Assembly: GCA_016699715.1 (NCBI GenBank)
Contig: CP065007.1
Location: forward strand, 1,426,001 to 1,490,000
Origin: Candidatus Competibacteraceae bacterium
Lineage (GTDB): Bacteria > Pseudomonadota > Gammaproteobacteria > Competibacterales > Competibacteraceae
Length of the DNA stretch: 64,000 nt
Direction: 5' to 3'
This document shows positions 7,848 to 17,215 of this stretch, one piece after another. The translations under genes and the position numbers were made by a program. How positions within the stretch are numbered: the stretch's first letter is position 1; every line of letters starts with the position of its first letter. The notes beneath the pieces were generated by a model. It ran no database searches. It was not told the DNA's origin and was given only the letters and a program-made list of their open reading frames with translations.

Positions 7848-10004
7848 ATGGACGAACCCATCTTTATCGCCACCGCGCCGGCTGGCGTCGAACCGCTGCT
7901 AACGGTGGAACTGACCGAGCTGGGCGCGGCGGAGACCAAGCCCGTCCGCGGTGGCATCCGTTTTCGGGGACCGCTGGAACTTGCCTACCGCGCCTGTCTG
8001 TGGTCACGGACCGCCAGCCGGATACTGCTGGTGCTGGCCGAAATCCCCGCCGCCGATGCCAACGAACTTTACAGTGGGGTTTATGCACTGCCTTGGGAAG
8101 AGCACCTGGACCCGGACGGTACGCTCGCCGTCGATTTCGGCGGCGTCTGTGCTGGTATCGATCACAGCCATTACGGTGCGCAGCGGGTCAAGGATGCCAT
8201 CGTCGACCGGTTTCGGGCGCATTGTGGCCGACGACCGGGTGTCGATCGGCTACGGCCGGACCTGCGCATTCAGGTTCAGGCCCGCGATGGCCACGCCACC
8301 ATCGGTCTCGACCTGTCCGGCGACAGCCTGCACCGACGTGGTTACCGCGCGGCCACGGTGCTGGCCCCCCTCAAGGAAACCCTGGCCGCCGTCCTGCTGC
8401 TGAAAGCCGGCTGGCCGGAAATCGCCGCGGCCGGCGGCCCCCTGCTCGACCCGCTGTGCGGCTCCGGCACGCTGGCCATTGAAGCCGCCTGGATCGCTGG
8501 CGACCGGGCGCCCGGTCTGTCGCGCGAGCGCTGGGGCTTCAGCGGCTGGCTGGGCCATGTGCCGGCGCTGTGGAACCGGCTGCTGGCCGAAGCGCGGCAG
8601 CGATGGGAGATCGGCCTGACCCGCATCCCGCCGATTCTGGCCAGCGATCACGATCCCAAAGCCGTGCGGGCAGCACTGCTCAATGCCGGCCACGCCGGGG
8701 TGGCCAACCGGATCAGTATCGAGCGGCGGGAACTGGCCGACATCGAACCGCCGGACGGTCCACCGGGACTGCTGATCGCCAACCCGCCCTACGGCGAACG
8801 ACTGGGCGAATGGGATGAACTGACCGCGCTATACCACCAACTCGGTGAACGATTGCAAGTGCGTTTTGGCGGCTGGCGGGCCGCGATCCTCACCGGCAAT
8901 CCCGAACTCGGCAAACGCATGGGGCTGCGCGCCGAAAAAACCCATGTCTTTTACAACGGCCCGCTGGAATGCCGGCTGCTGCGCTTCCGGGTCGAACCCG
9001 CCTCCTTCGTCGACCGGGACGCGGCCGACCAGCGCGCCCGAACCCGGGTTTTGCAGCGTGCGCTCGAAAGCGGCGCCGAGGGCTTCATCAACCGGCTGCG
9101 TAAAAATCTGCGGCATCTTGGTCACTGGGCGGAGCGGGAAGGCGTGCGCTGCTATCGCTTGTACGACGCCGACCTGCCGGAATACGCGGTGGCGGTGGAC
9201 CGTTATGAACAATGGCTGCATGTACAGGAATACGCACCGCCATCCAGCATCGATCCCGCCAAGGCGCACGCACGGCTGGAGCAGGCGCTGACGGTGCTGC
9301 CGGCGCTGCTGGAGCTGCCGCCGGAACAGGTTTTCCTCAAGGTCCGGCAACGACAGCGGGGCACCAGCCAGTACCAGAAGCGGGCCGAACAGGGATGCTT
9401 CCACGAAGTTCGCGAAGGAGCGGCCCGCTTCTGGGTCAATTTCACCGACTATCTGGACACCGGACTGTTCCTCGATCACCGCATTACCCGGCAAAAGCTG
9501 GCCGAACTGGCAGCCGGGCGGCATTTCCTCAACCTGTTCGGCTATACCGGCACGGCGACCGTTTGCGTCGCGCTGGGTGGCGCGGCCAGCAGCACCACCG
9601 TGGATCTGTCGGCGACCTATCTGGACTGGGCTCAACGCAACCTGGCGCTGAACGACATCCGTGGCCCCCATCACACCCTGATTCGGGCCGACTGCCGGCA
9701 ATGGCTGGATCAGGCGCGGGAATGCTACGACTTGATTTTTCTCGACCCACCGACTTTTTCCAACTCCAAGCGGCTGGCGGAATCGTTCGATGTACAGCGG
9801 GATCACGTCGGTCTGCTGCGCCAGACACTGCGGTTGCTGGCACCGGACGGTGTGCTGATTTTCTCCACCAACCACCGTGCGTTCCGGCTGGACCGGGATG
9901 CTTTGGCCGATTTGTGGATCGAAGACTGGAGCCGGCGCACACTGCCGCCCGACTTTGCCCGCCAGCCCAAAATCCATCATTGCTGGCGGATCGCGCGGCG
10001 GTGA
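7848..10004 (+). CDS. rlmL: Bifunctional 23S rRNA methyltransferase RlmKL
   Basis: This 718-residue fused enzyme makes m2G2445 (RlmL half) and m7G2069 (RlmK half) in 23S rRNA. An N-terminal THUMP domain is followed by methyltransferase 1, with the SAM motif DPLCGSGTLAIEAA near residue 200 and the catalytic NPPYGERLG near 310. Methyltransferase 2 has NLFGYTGTATVCVA near 560 and LDPPTFSNS near 631. The fused form is characteristic of gammaproteobacteria. Length matches E. coli RlmKL (about 702). It is translated right after ybaK, with GAGGA 7 nt before the ATG. Confidence 0.97.
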   Translation: MDEPIFIATAPAGVEPLLTVELTELGAAETKPVRGGIRFRGPLELAYRACLWSRTASRILLVLAEIPAADANELYSGVYALPWEEHLDPDGTLAVDFGGVCAGIDHSHYGAQRVKDAIVDRFRAHCGRRPGVDRLRPDLRIQVQARDGHATIGLDLSGDSLHRRGYRAATVLAPLKETLAAVLLLKAGWPEIAAAGGPLLDPLCGSGTLAIEAAWIAGDRAPGLSRERWGFSGWLGHVPALWNRLLAEARQRWEIGLTRIPPILASDHDPKAVRAALLNAGHAGVANRISIERRELADIEPPDGPPGLLIANPPYGERLGEWDELTALYHQLGERLQVRFGGWRAAILTGNPELGKRMGLRAEKTHVFYNGPLECRLLRFRVEPASFVDRDAADQRARTRVLQRALESGAEGFINRLRKNLRHLGHWAEREGVRCYRLYDADLPEYAVAVDRYEQWLHVQEYAPPSSIDPAKAHARLEQALTVLPALLELPPEQVFLKVRQRQRGTSQYQKRAEQGCFHEVREGAARFWVNFTDYLDTGLFLDHRITRQKLAELAAGRHFLNLFGYTGTATVCVALGGAASSTTVDLSATYLDWAQRNLALNDIRGPHHTLIRADCRQWLDQARECYDLIFLDPPTFSNSKRLAESFDVQRDHVGLLRQTLRLLAPDGVLIFSTNHRAFRLDRDALADLWIEDWSRRTLPPDFARQPKIHHCWRIARR

Positions 10005-10034
10005 AATAGAGGGAATGCCAGCCATAAAAGGCAC

Positions 10035-10040
10035 TATAAT
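10035..10040 (+). promoter_or_regulatory. Possible -10 box upstream of phaC
   Basis: A perfect TATAAT occurs 41 bp before the phaC start codon, in otherwise GC-rich sequence. No good -35 hexamer is visible at the usual spacing, so this remains a weak call. Confidence 0.35.
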
Positions 10041-10080
10041 AATAGGTGTAATGCCTGAGACGCGGCGCCGGAGAACCGAC

Positions 10081-11790
10081 ATGAATGCTCAAACATCCAG
10101 CAAACAGGCTGCTTCCCCTCGATCTGGATCCATGCTTGATCCGTTCGACATCATCGGCTCCAGCCTGGCGGTACAACAGGCGTGGCTGCGGCAGCCCGAA
10201 CGGCTGGCCGCCAGCCTGCAAGGCCTGACTTCGGACGGCCAGCAGGTCCACGAGCGCTTCACTCAAGCCAGCCTGGGTATTCCCAGCGAACCGGCGGTGG
10301 CCGCCATCCCTCGCGACGAACGCTTTCAGGACCTGGTCTGGAGCGAACAGCCCGGTTTTGCTTATCTGAAAGAGATGTATCTGCTGTATAGCCGCTGGCT
10401 GGAAAACGTCATCTACGCCACCGAAGGCATCGAACCATCGCGCCGGCAGCGGGCGGCATTCTGGGTCCGGCAGTGGTTGGACGCCATCGCGCCCAGTAAC
10501 TTTTTCTGGACCAACCCCGAAGCCCTGCGACGCGGCATCGCCAGCCACGGCTACAGCCTATTGTGGGGACTGCAAAACTGGCTGCGCGATACCGCCGCTG
10601 GCGAGGTGCGGATGGTGGAGCCGGATGCCTTCACGGTGGGACGCGACCTGGCCGCCACCCCCGGTCAGGTGGTGCTGCGCAATGATTTGCTGGAACTGAT
10701 TCAATACGAACCCGCCACCGAACGGGTCCATGCCATACCGGTGGTCCTGATTGCACCGTGGATCAACAAGTACTACATCATGGATCTCGGCCCGCGCAAC
10801 AGTCTGGTGCGTTATCTGGTCGAACGGGGCTTCACCGTGTTCGTCACCAGTTGGAAAAATCCGACTCCGGGAGCGCGAGCAACGACGCTGAACGACTACC
10901 TGCTGCGCGGCGTGCGGCCGGCGCTGGAAACGGCCCGCGCCATCCGAGGTGTATCCCAGGTCCACGCCACCGGCTACTGCCTGGGCGGCACCGCGCTGGC
11001 AATGCTGCTGGCCTGGCTCAACGCCGATCCCGGCGACCGCGCCACTAACCCGGTCGCTCACTGGACGACCTTCACTACGCTGGTGGACTTTCAGGATCCC
11101 GGCGAAATCGGCGCTTTCCTGAGTGAGGACAGCTTCGAATTCCTGCGGCAGCGCATGAACGCCGACGGCTATCTGGATGGTGCCGACATGGCCAGCGCTT
11201 TTCGGCTGCTGCGGCCCAACAGCCTGATCTGGCACTACGTGATTCACAGCTACCTGTACGGTGAGGAACTGCCGCCCAGCGACGTGCTGTTCTGGAATTG
11301 CGACACCACACGCATGCCGGCGGCGATGCATGAGTTTTATTTGAGAGAGCTTTATCTGAACAACCGGCTGGCGCGGCCGGGCGAACTGGAGATCGGCGGA
11401 CGCTGGCTCGATCTGGGTCTCATCGACCAACCGTTGTATGCGGTTGGCGCCGAGCAGGACCACATCGCACCCTGGCGCCAAACCTTCCGGCTCTGCGGGT
11501 TGACCAAGGGTCCGACGCGTTATGTCCTGGCCACCTCCGGGCACATTCTTGGCATCATCAACCCGCCGGTGACGCCGCCCAAGCGGCGCTACTGGGTCGG
11601 CGACGCCAACGGCCGGCACGATCCGGAAGCCTGGCGGGAAAGCACCGCCAAGGTGACGGGATCGTGGTGGGATGACTGGAGCCGCTGGCTTGGCGAGCAC
11701 TGCGGGCCGTTGATCGAATCACCGGCTCCTGGCAACAGCGCTTACCCGCCCCTGGAAGCGGCCCCCGGTCGATATGTGCTGGAAAAATGA
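10081..11790 (+). CDS. phaC: Class I poly(3-hydroxyalkanoate) synthase PhaC
   Basis: This 569-residue PHA synthase polymerises (R)-3-hydroxyacyl-CoA into storage granules. The lipase-like box GYCLGG holds nucleophile Cys300; the triad is completed by Asp460 in AEQDHIAPW and His488 in ATSGHILGIINPP. ANFFW-like SNFFWTNPEA and FVTSWKNPTP are typical of the class. The frame is open upstream to 9877 inside rlmL, but the ATG at 10081 has GGAG at suitable spacing and a family-typical length. No phaA, phaB or phasin gene is adjacent. Class I versus III is judged from length alone, as no phaE is seen. Confidence 0.93.
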   Translation: MNAQTSSKQAASPRSGSMLDPFDIIGSSLAVQQAWLRQPERLAASLQGLTSDGQQVHERFTQASLGIPSEPAVAAIPRDERFQDLVWSEQPGFAYLKEMYLLYSRWLENVIYATEGIEPSRRQRAAFWVRQWLDAIAPSNFFWTNPEALRRGIASHGYSLLWGLQNWLRDTAAGEVRMVEPDAFTVGRDLAATPGQVVLRNDLLELIQYEPATERVHAIPVVLIAPWINKYYIMDLGPRNSLVRYLVERGFTVFVTSWKNPTPGARATTLNDYLLRGVRPALETARAIRGVSQVHATGYCLGGTALAMLLAWLNADPGDRATNPVAHWTTFTTLVDFQDPGEIGAFLSEDSFEFLRQRMNADGYLDGADMASAFRLLRPNSLIWHYVIHSYLYGEELPPSDVLFWNCDTTRMPAAMHEFYLRELYLNNRLARPGELEIGGRWLDLGLIDQPLYAVGAEQDHIAPWRQTFRLCGLTKGPTRYVLATSGHILGIINPPVTPPKRRYWVGDANGRHDPEAWRESTAKVTGSWWDDWSRWLGEHCGPLIESPAPGNSAYPPLEAAPGRYVLEK

Positions 11791-11827
11791 AGGGAAAGAT
11801 AAAAACCTTCGAGCCTTAACCTCAACC

Positions 11828-12379
11828 TCAACCTCGCCCTGGATTGCGCCACAGCACCTCGATCCCTCCCTCATCCCGGGCGAGAAGCCGGCACAGCACA
11901 AACAGCAGGTCCGATAGACGGTTCAGAAAAATCTGTACGTCTGTATTGATAGCTTCTTCCCGCGCCAGCGATACCACCCGCCGCTCGGCGCGCCGGCAAA
12001 CCGCCCGCGCCATGTGGCAATCCGCCGCCGCCCGACCGCCGCCGGGTAGTATGAACTCCTTGAGCGGCGGCAACTGGCCGTTGAATTCGTTCAGCGCCGC
12101 TTCCAGCCGCGCCACGTCTTCCTCCTTGATGGCCTGGTAGCCCGGAACGCTCAACTCCCCTCCCAGATCGAACAGCTTGTGCTGCACCTCCTGTAAGCAG
12201 TCGCGAATAGACTCCCGCAGGTCATGCACCAGCACCCGGCCAATAATGCAGTTCAATTCGTCGACCGCGCCGATCGCCTCGATGCGCGGGCAATCCTTGG
12301 CAACCCGATCACCGTTGCCTAAACCGGTGCTCCCCTTGTCCCCGGTGCGCGTGTAGATTTTGGAAAGTCGGTTTCCCAT
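11828..12379 (-). CDS. Cob(I)alamin adenosyltransferase, PduO type
   Basis: This 183-residue enzyme adds the 5'-deoxyadenosyl group from ATP to cob(I)alamin. The family N-terminus IYTRTGDKGSTGLGNG contributes to the ATP site, and the four-helix core includes GAVDELNCIIG, FILPGG and RAVCRRAERRVV, ending with LNRLSDLLFVLCRL. The start at 12379 has GAGGAG just upstream; the longer frame to 12559 lacks conserved sequence. Adenosylcobalamin is the cofactor of methylmalonyl-CoA mutase, which would link it to propionyl-CoA and PHA metabolism, though no mutase gene lies in the window. It converges with phaC. Confidence 0.93.
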   Translation of the reverse strand: MGNRLSKIYTRTGDKGSTGLGNGDRVAKDCPRIEAIGAVDELNCIIGRVLVHDLRESIRDCLQEVQHKLFDLGGELSVPGYQAIKEEDVARLEAALNEFNGQLPPLKEFILPGGGRAAADCHMARAVCRRAERRVVSLAREEAINTDVQIFLNRLSDLLFVLCRLLARDEGGIEVLWRNPGRG

Positions 12380-13244
12380 CGTCACTCCTCTATCGGTCGT
12401 TCGCACAAAATTTTTTCGCGGCCAAACCTGGAAAATTTCCGTTCCATGGAGCCCCGGTTTTCCATCCGTTCGGGGTGCGTCAGCCCCTTGTTCCAAGCCA
12501 TCCAACATACCCTGAGCCCCGGACCGGCATCCGTCGTCATTGTACTCTTCCTCCATCACAAACGATCCGTTCAGGATTCGTTCACCAATGGTCCCGTTTC
12601 ATATCGAGCCAGAGCCAGTCCAGATACTTATTGTAAATTACATATTTATCAATAAGTTGAAAAATAAATCATAGGGCTGGCGTTTATTCAAAAAACAATT
12701 TAACCAATTGATTTAAAATAAATTAATTTTATTGTGACACTAATTGAAGCTGATGCCATTACCAAAAAATAATCACCATTGCTTGATAGGCGTTCTTTTT
12801 TGCCAATTTACAAAAAATTTCATAACTTTTTGTTTTTAAAAATATTTTTAAGAATTGATTGTCGAAAATTCATGTTAATTTAAGCAATTGTTTTTTAAAA
12901 CAAATTTAGTAAATAAACAGCAGTTGGAAAGCAATTGCTCGACATACAAAAATTATTTATTTGGCAATCTGATACTTGCAAAACATTTTAGTCCCATGCT
13001 TTCATAGCCGCCAATGCTGTATTGCACTATGTTCCCGTCATAGGCCAAGCACCGTAGTTTGATACTGGTCCAGGAACATCAGGCAACACCGGAAATCAGG
13101 CTGGCAGGCCACATTCCCGGAGTTGCTTAGTCGGGTCCACGGCGCTGGAGCAATCCGGCCAGGTCCAGGGAGGATCGAAGCCGACCCAGGATATGGACCT
13201 ATTGAGCACCGTCAGTTCGTGCTGATCAACGATGGAGGTCTTTT
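12380..13244. other. Long intergenic region with AT-rich core
   Basis: No convincing gene was found in 865 bp. Bases 12640-13000 are very AT-rich, with runs of A and T and many short inverted words. From about 13010 to 13230 the composition returns to normal, but the frames are broken. The region must contain the adenosyltransferase promoter on the left and the transglycosylase promoter on the right. The GC-normal part could be a leader RNA, but no recognised riboswitch fold could be identified. Confidence 0.4.
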
Positions 13245-13931
13245 ATGGAGTTCACGGAATGCGTCAAGGAAAGGCTTACTCTGACCCTTAAGTCAGGACT
13301 GCTGTGCGCGGCGTTTCTAATGCCTGTCGCAGCGCTGGCTCAATCGCCGGAAACAATCCGTGGCGAAGAGTCCAACCCAATCACAGCAGCCCTCAACTCT
13401 GATTCCGGCACCGATGCCGATGCCGATGCCGATGCCGATGCCGATGCCGGTGCCGGTGCCGGTGCCGTCGAACTCAAGCCGGCCGAGCAAGGGAAAGTCA
13501 CCCGCCTTTCCAGCCATATTCAGCGCAAGTATCGGGTCCCAGAAGCCAAGGCGCGGCGGATCGTTCGCGAAGCGGTTCGCAATGGCAAGCGCCACGATGT
13601 GGACCCGGAACTCATCCTCGCCGTTATCGCCGTCGAATCGACGTTCAGAGAGCGCGCTATCAGCCGGGTTGGCGCCCGTGGTCTGATGCAGGTGATGCCG
13701 GGTTCCCATAAAGGTAAGGTTCGGAAAATCGGCGGCAGCCATGCGCTGTTCGACCCCGCCAAGAATATCCACACCGGCTCGCAAATCCTGGTGGAATATC
13801 TCGAAGACCATTCCGGCAACCTGCGCCGGGCGCTGCTCAACTATAACGGCAGCCTGGGTACACGTTCCTCGTTCCCAGACAAGGTCATCCGGATCTACCA
13901 CAGGCTGCAACGAGTCACCGTCGAGGGCTGA
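13245..13931 (+). CDS. Lytic transglycosylase (SLT domain) with DA/GA repeat linker
   Basis: This 228-residue exported enzyme cleaves peptidoglycan glycan strands. A signal peptide (to about residue 33, ALAQ) precedes a linker of six Asp-Ala and three Gly-Ala pairs, then a compact SLT domain. The domain shows AVESTFRERAIS with catalytic Glu131, GARGLMQVMP and ALLNYNGS, all family signatures. A GGAGG site precedes the ATG. It stands alone; a strong hairpin follows. The dipeptide linker is encoded by a perfect hexanucleotide tandem repeat, so its length could vary between strains. Confidence 0.9.
   Translation: MEFTECVKERLTLTLKSGLLCAAFLMPVAALAQSPETIRGEESNPITAALNSDSGTDADADADADADAGAGAGAVELKPAEQGKVTRLSSHIQRKYRVPEAKARRIVREAVRNGKRHDVDPELILAVIAVESTFRERAISRVGARGLMQVMPGSHKGKVRKIGGSHALFDPAKNIHTGSQILVEYLEDHSGNLRRALLNYNGSLGTRSSFPDKVIRIYHRLQRVTVEG
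13413..13466 (+). repeat. Hexanucleotide tandem repeat in transglycosylase gene
   Basis: Six GATGCC units (13413-13448) are followed directly by three GGTGCC units (13449-13466). They encode (Asp-Ala)6(Gly-Ala)3. Slippage would change linker length without breaking the frame. Confidence 0.95.
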
Positions 13932-13976
13932 GAAAAACCCAATCCGCTTCGTGCTCCTTATTAATATGGAGTCAAC

Positions 13977-14013
13977 CCGCACGCCCTTGCCCAAGCCGAG
14001 CAAGGGCGTGCGG
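13977..14013. terminator. Perfect 14-bp stem-loop after the transglycosylase gene
   Basis: CCGCACGCCCTTGC pairs perfectly with GCAAGGGCGTGCGG over a 9-nt loop. The following T-run is short (CGTTTC), so it may be a weak terminator or an RNA-stabilising 3' hairpin. Confidence 0.55.
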
Positions 14014-14144
14014 CGTTTCAGCTCATCACTCTTGTCTTGAACGAAGCTAACGAAAGCTTCGAGCGATGAAGGTTCGCCACACGGTCGTTCATCCTTCATA
14101 ATAAAGGCGAACGGGAAACCGCACCTTGAACTCCGCCCCCAGTC

Positions 14145-14720
14145 ATGCGTCGCTCCACTCTTAACCCGGAAACCCTGGCTTCCCAACTGCCGTCCGCCTC
14201 GCTGCCGTCAGTGGAGCACTGGAACCCGCCTCTCAGCGGCGAAATGGACCTGTGCATCACCCGCGACGGTGTCTGGCGCCATGAAGACAGCCCCATCCAG
14301 CGCGAAGCCCTGGTTCGGCTGTTCGCCTCCATCTTGCGATACGATCCAGACGGTCATTACTACCTGGTCACGCCGGTGGAAAAATGGCGCATTCAAGTCG
14401 ATGACGCGCCGTTCCTGGCGGTGCGGTTGGATGCCGAAGGCACCGGCCGCGAGCAGCGGTTGCTTTTCACCACTAACCTGGGCGATCGGGTCAGTGCCGG
14501 CTCCGCCCATCCGCTGATGGTCGAATACCGCAGCCCCGGCGGCGAACCCTCGCCCTACATCCATGTACGCGGCGGTTTGCGCGCGCTCCTGAGTCGAGCG
14601 GTGTTCCTGGAACTGATCGAACTGGGCGAGGAGCGGCCAGCGGCCAGCGGCGGTCGTGATTATGGCGTATGGAGCGAGAGCGAGTTCTTCAGCCTCGGCC
14701 AGTTGGACGACGAGCACTGA
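14145..14720 (+). CDS. DUF1285 family protein
   Basis: This 191-residue soluble protein fits DUF1285: WNPPLSGEMDLCITRDGVW, then HEDSPIQREALVRLFASILR, DPDGHYYLVTPVEKWRI and DAPFLAVR. The family forms small beta-rich proteins of unknown function and has a conserved pattern around the PVEKW region. The start is the only ATG preceding the conserved part. The next gene overlaps or closely follows, so the two are probably one operon. No function can be assigned from sequence. Confidence 0.85.
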   Translation: MRRSTLNPETLASQLPSASLPSVEHWNPPLSGEMDLCITRDGVWRHEDSPIQREALVRLFASILRYDPDGHYYLVTPVEKWRIQVDDAPFLAVRLDAEGTGREQRLLFTTNLGDRVSAGSAHPLMVEYRSPGGEPSPYIHVRGGLRALLSRAVFLELIELGEERPAASGGRDYGVWSESEFFSLGQLDDEH

Positions 14721-14734
14721 AGCGAGGACCGTTG

Positions 14735-16171
14735 GTGCGTCATTTACTGCTATTGCTGCTGCGCACCATCGTGCTGCTGCCATCCTACACGCTGGTCTTG
14801 TTGGTTCGCCTGATCAAATGGCTGATCGCTCCACCCGCCCTGCTCTTGCAACTGCTGTTCGGAACACCGCTGGCGCTGTGGCGCGTCCGTCAGCCGCTAC
14901 GGCCACGCTTCGTTCCGATCCGGGAAACGGAGCTACCCGACGCTGCTTGGCTCACGCTCACCGACGCCGCCGCATCACTGACCGCCGCCGGTTTCGTCCA
15001 CTGCGACGATTTCCGCAGCGATGACCTCATCCAGGGCGCGGTGTTGTGGCTGCGACTGCTGGCGCAACCGGAACAGGGCAGCGTCGCCCTGATCGCCCAC
15101 ATCCGGTTCGCGACCGGCTCCCGCCCGCCGCACGGTTTCGTCGAGTTCTCGACCCAATTGCAAGATGGTCGGGTACTGGCCACCAACAATCTGAATCTGC
15201 CTTACAGCTTGCCGCCACCCGCCTACATGGCGCGGCTGCAACTGAAGGATATCTGGGACCCGCGAGCACTGTACGCCTTGCACCGCGCGCTTGTGACCGC
15301 CCTCGAACATGTGGTGGACCCGGATCCAGCCACCCGAGCCACTCACGATCCCACCAGCCTGCTGGCCGATCGTCACGCCCGCGAAATTCAGGCGCTGATC
15401 GCGGATGGCTGGTTGCGGACGGATCGGGACGGCCGGGTAACCCAGCCGCGACCGTGGGCGGCACTGCTGGGGGTCTGGCGTCAAGCTTGGCCGCTGGCCA
15501 GCCTGTACCTACGCGCCGCCGATCGTCACGCCCGCCGGGTACTGGCCAGCCACGGTATTGACGTGTCCGTCTTCGTCGGCGGCACCGCCACCATCCTGGT
15601 CGACCGCCAGTCGCTACCGGCTGGAACCCAGATCGCCACCATCCGCGCCGGCTACTCGATCGTTCGGCCGCTGGCCCAACACACCGCTCCGCATGCGGTA
15701 TTGGAAGCGGTGGTGGTGGAATTGGAGGGCGGCACCGACGGCGCGGCACAGATCCGGGAACTGCGCTACACCTTCCGTGGCTGCGAAGACCAGCCGCAAC
15801 GGCGCATCCGGCGTCTGTACAGCTTCGACATCCTGCTTGACCCGATGGCCGGCCAGCTTGCGGTCACCGCCGTGGACCGGGAATTCGAGCAGGCGACCGA
15901 CGAAGCGGAATGGGATGAACTGACCGCCATCACGCCGCTGACTCCACTGGTGCTGGGATCCTGGCTATACGATCTCGACCGCGCACTGCCGGTGGCCCAA
16001 GCGGCGCTGATCACCCGCGCCGACGGCCTCTCCCTCGATTCAGCTTCGCTCTATGTGGACGAAACCGGCGCGATGCGCTGGCAGGTGGTCGCCTGGGACC
16101 ACGAAGACCAACCTCTGCATGTGATGGTGGATGCGCGTTCGGGTTCGATCCAGGATGAAGGCGCCGGGTAA
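14735..16171 (+). CDS. Unknown protein with N-terminal membrane segment
   Basis: No family was recognised. The start is taken as GTG at 14735, seven nt after GAGG; an ATG at 14669 would add 22 polar residues and overlap the DUF1285 gene by 52 bp. The 478-residue product begins with a long hydrophobic stretch rich in Leu (about residues 3-45, one or two membrane segments). The rest is soluble, rich in Arg/Asp, and contains two alternating alpha/beta-like portions without a nucleotide-binding or protease signature. Its position right after DUF1285 and before qmcA suggests an envelope-linked role, which is inference only. Confidence 0.7.
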   Translation: MRHLLLLLLRTIVLLPSYTLVLLVRLIKWLIAPPALLLQLLFGTPLALWRVRQPLRPRFVPIRETELPDAAWLTLTDAAASLTAAGFVHCDDFRSDDLIQGAVLWLRLLAQPEQGSVALIAHIRFATGSRPPHGFVEFSTQLQDGRVLATNNLNLPYSLPPPAYMARLQLKDIWDPRALYALHRALVTALEHVVDPDPATRATHDPTSLLADRHAREIQALIADGWLRTDRDGRVTQPRPWAALLGVWRQAWPLASLYLRAADRHARRVLASHGIDVSVFVGGTATILVDRQSLPAGTQIATIRAGYSIVRPLAQHTAPHAVLEAVVVELEGGTDGAAQIRELRYTFRGCEDQPQRRIRRLYSFDILLDPMAGQLAVTAVDREFEQATDEAEWDELTAITPLTPLVLGSWLYDLDRALPVAQAALITRADGLSLDSASLYVDETGAMRWQVVAWDHEDQPLHVMVDARSGSIQDEGAG

Positions 16172-16282
16172 CGGGGATCAGGAGCAAGCACGGCGGCGTA
16201 TCGACCAAGCGCTGGACTTGGTCCTTTTCTCTCCACCCTTTAATCTTTAAGCTTTACCCCACTCATACTGGAGGAAATCGTC

Positions 16283-17215
16283 ATGCTGGAGGGCTTTTCC
16301 GCGTTTGTGGTGGCGCTAGCGGTGCTGGCGGTCATCCTGATCTTCCTGGGCATCAAGTCGGTGCAACAGGGCATGGAATACACGGTCGAACGCTTTGGCC
16401 GCTACACCGAAACCCTGCGGCCCGGCCTGAACCTCATCATTCCGATCATTGACCGTATCGGCCACAAAATCAATATGATGGAAACGGTGCTGGATGTCCC
16501 CTCGCAAGAGATCATCACCAAGGACAACGCCATGATCCAAGTAGACGGGGTCGTGTTCTATCAAGTGCTGGACGCCGCCAAGGCCGCCTACGAAGTTAAC
16601 AACCTGGAATTCGCCGTCCTCAACCTCACCATGACCAACATCCGCACGGTGATGGGCTCGATGGACTTGGACGAACTGCTGTCCAAGCGCGATGAAATCA
16701 ACGCCCGACTACTCACCGTGGTTGATGAAGCCACCACGCCGTGGGGCCTCAAGGTCACACGCATCGAAATCAAGGACATCGCCCCGCCCAAGGATCTGGT
16801 GGATTCGATGGCGCGGCAAATGAAAGCCGAACGGGACAAGCGGGCGTCGATTCTCACCGCTGAAGGTGCGCGCCAAGCCGCCATTCTGGAAGCCGAAGGC
16901 CTCAAACAGGCGGCTATTCTCGAAGCCGAGGGCCGCAAGGAATCCGCCTTTCGCGACGCCGAAGCTCGCGAGCGGCTGGCCCAGGCCGAGGCCCGCGCCA
17001 CCCTGATGTTGTCGGAAGCCATCGGCAAGGGTGACGTGCGGGCGATCAATTACTTTGTGGCGCAGAAATACGTGGAGGCAGTGGCGAAACTGGCGGTGGC
17101 ACCGAACCAAAAAGTGCTACTGATGCCACTGGACACTTCAGGGCTGATCGGCACACTGGCCGGAGTGGCCGAACTGACGCGAGAGGCGCTGGGCAAGGTG
17201 GAGAGACCCTCGTGA
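16283..17215 (+). CDS. qmcA: SPFH/stomatin-like membrane protein QmcA
   Basis: This 310-residue protein has an N-terminal membrane anchor (residues 7-24), an SPFH domain starting near VQQGMEYTVERFGRYT with DVPSQEIITKDNAMIQVDG, then a charged coiled coil with repeated AAILEAEG units, and a hydrophobic C-terminal part. This matches E. coli QmcA/YbbK, which assembles into membrane cages around the FtsH-HflKC system or membrane microdomains. TGGAGG lies just before the ATG. The downstream NfeD gene overlaps its stop, the standard arrangement for this pair. Confidence 0.94.
   Translation: MLEGFSAFVVALAVLAVILIFLGIKSVQQGMEYTVERFGRYTETLRPGLNLIIPIIDRIGHKINMMETVLDVPSQEIITKDNAMIQVDGVVFYQVLDAAKAAYEVNNLEFAVLNLTMTNIRTVMGSMDLDELLSKRDEINARLLTVVDEATTPWGLKVTRIEIKDIAPPKDLVDSMARQMKAERDKRASILTAEGARQAAILEAEGLKQAAILEAEGRKESAFRDAEARERLAQAEARATLMLSEAIGKGDVRAINYFVAQKYVEAVAKLAVAPNQKVLLMPLDTSGLIGTLAGVAELTREALGKVERPS

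Noticed and set aside
8829..10082. Long minus-strand open frame opposite rlmL
   Set aside because: It lies antisense to the well-supported RlmKL gene, has low-complexity Arg/Gln/Pro-rich translation and no recognisable domain; a high-GC shadow.
10558..11700. Minus-strand 380-codon open frame opposite phaC
   Set aside because: It overlaps the catalytic part of PhaC completely and has no family features; a codon-bias shadow.
12446..12655. 69-codon plus-strand frame in the gap right of the adenosyltransferase gene
   Set aside because: There is no ribosome site and no conserved pattern, and it runs into AT-rich sequence; not reported as a gene.
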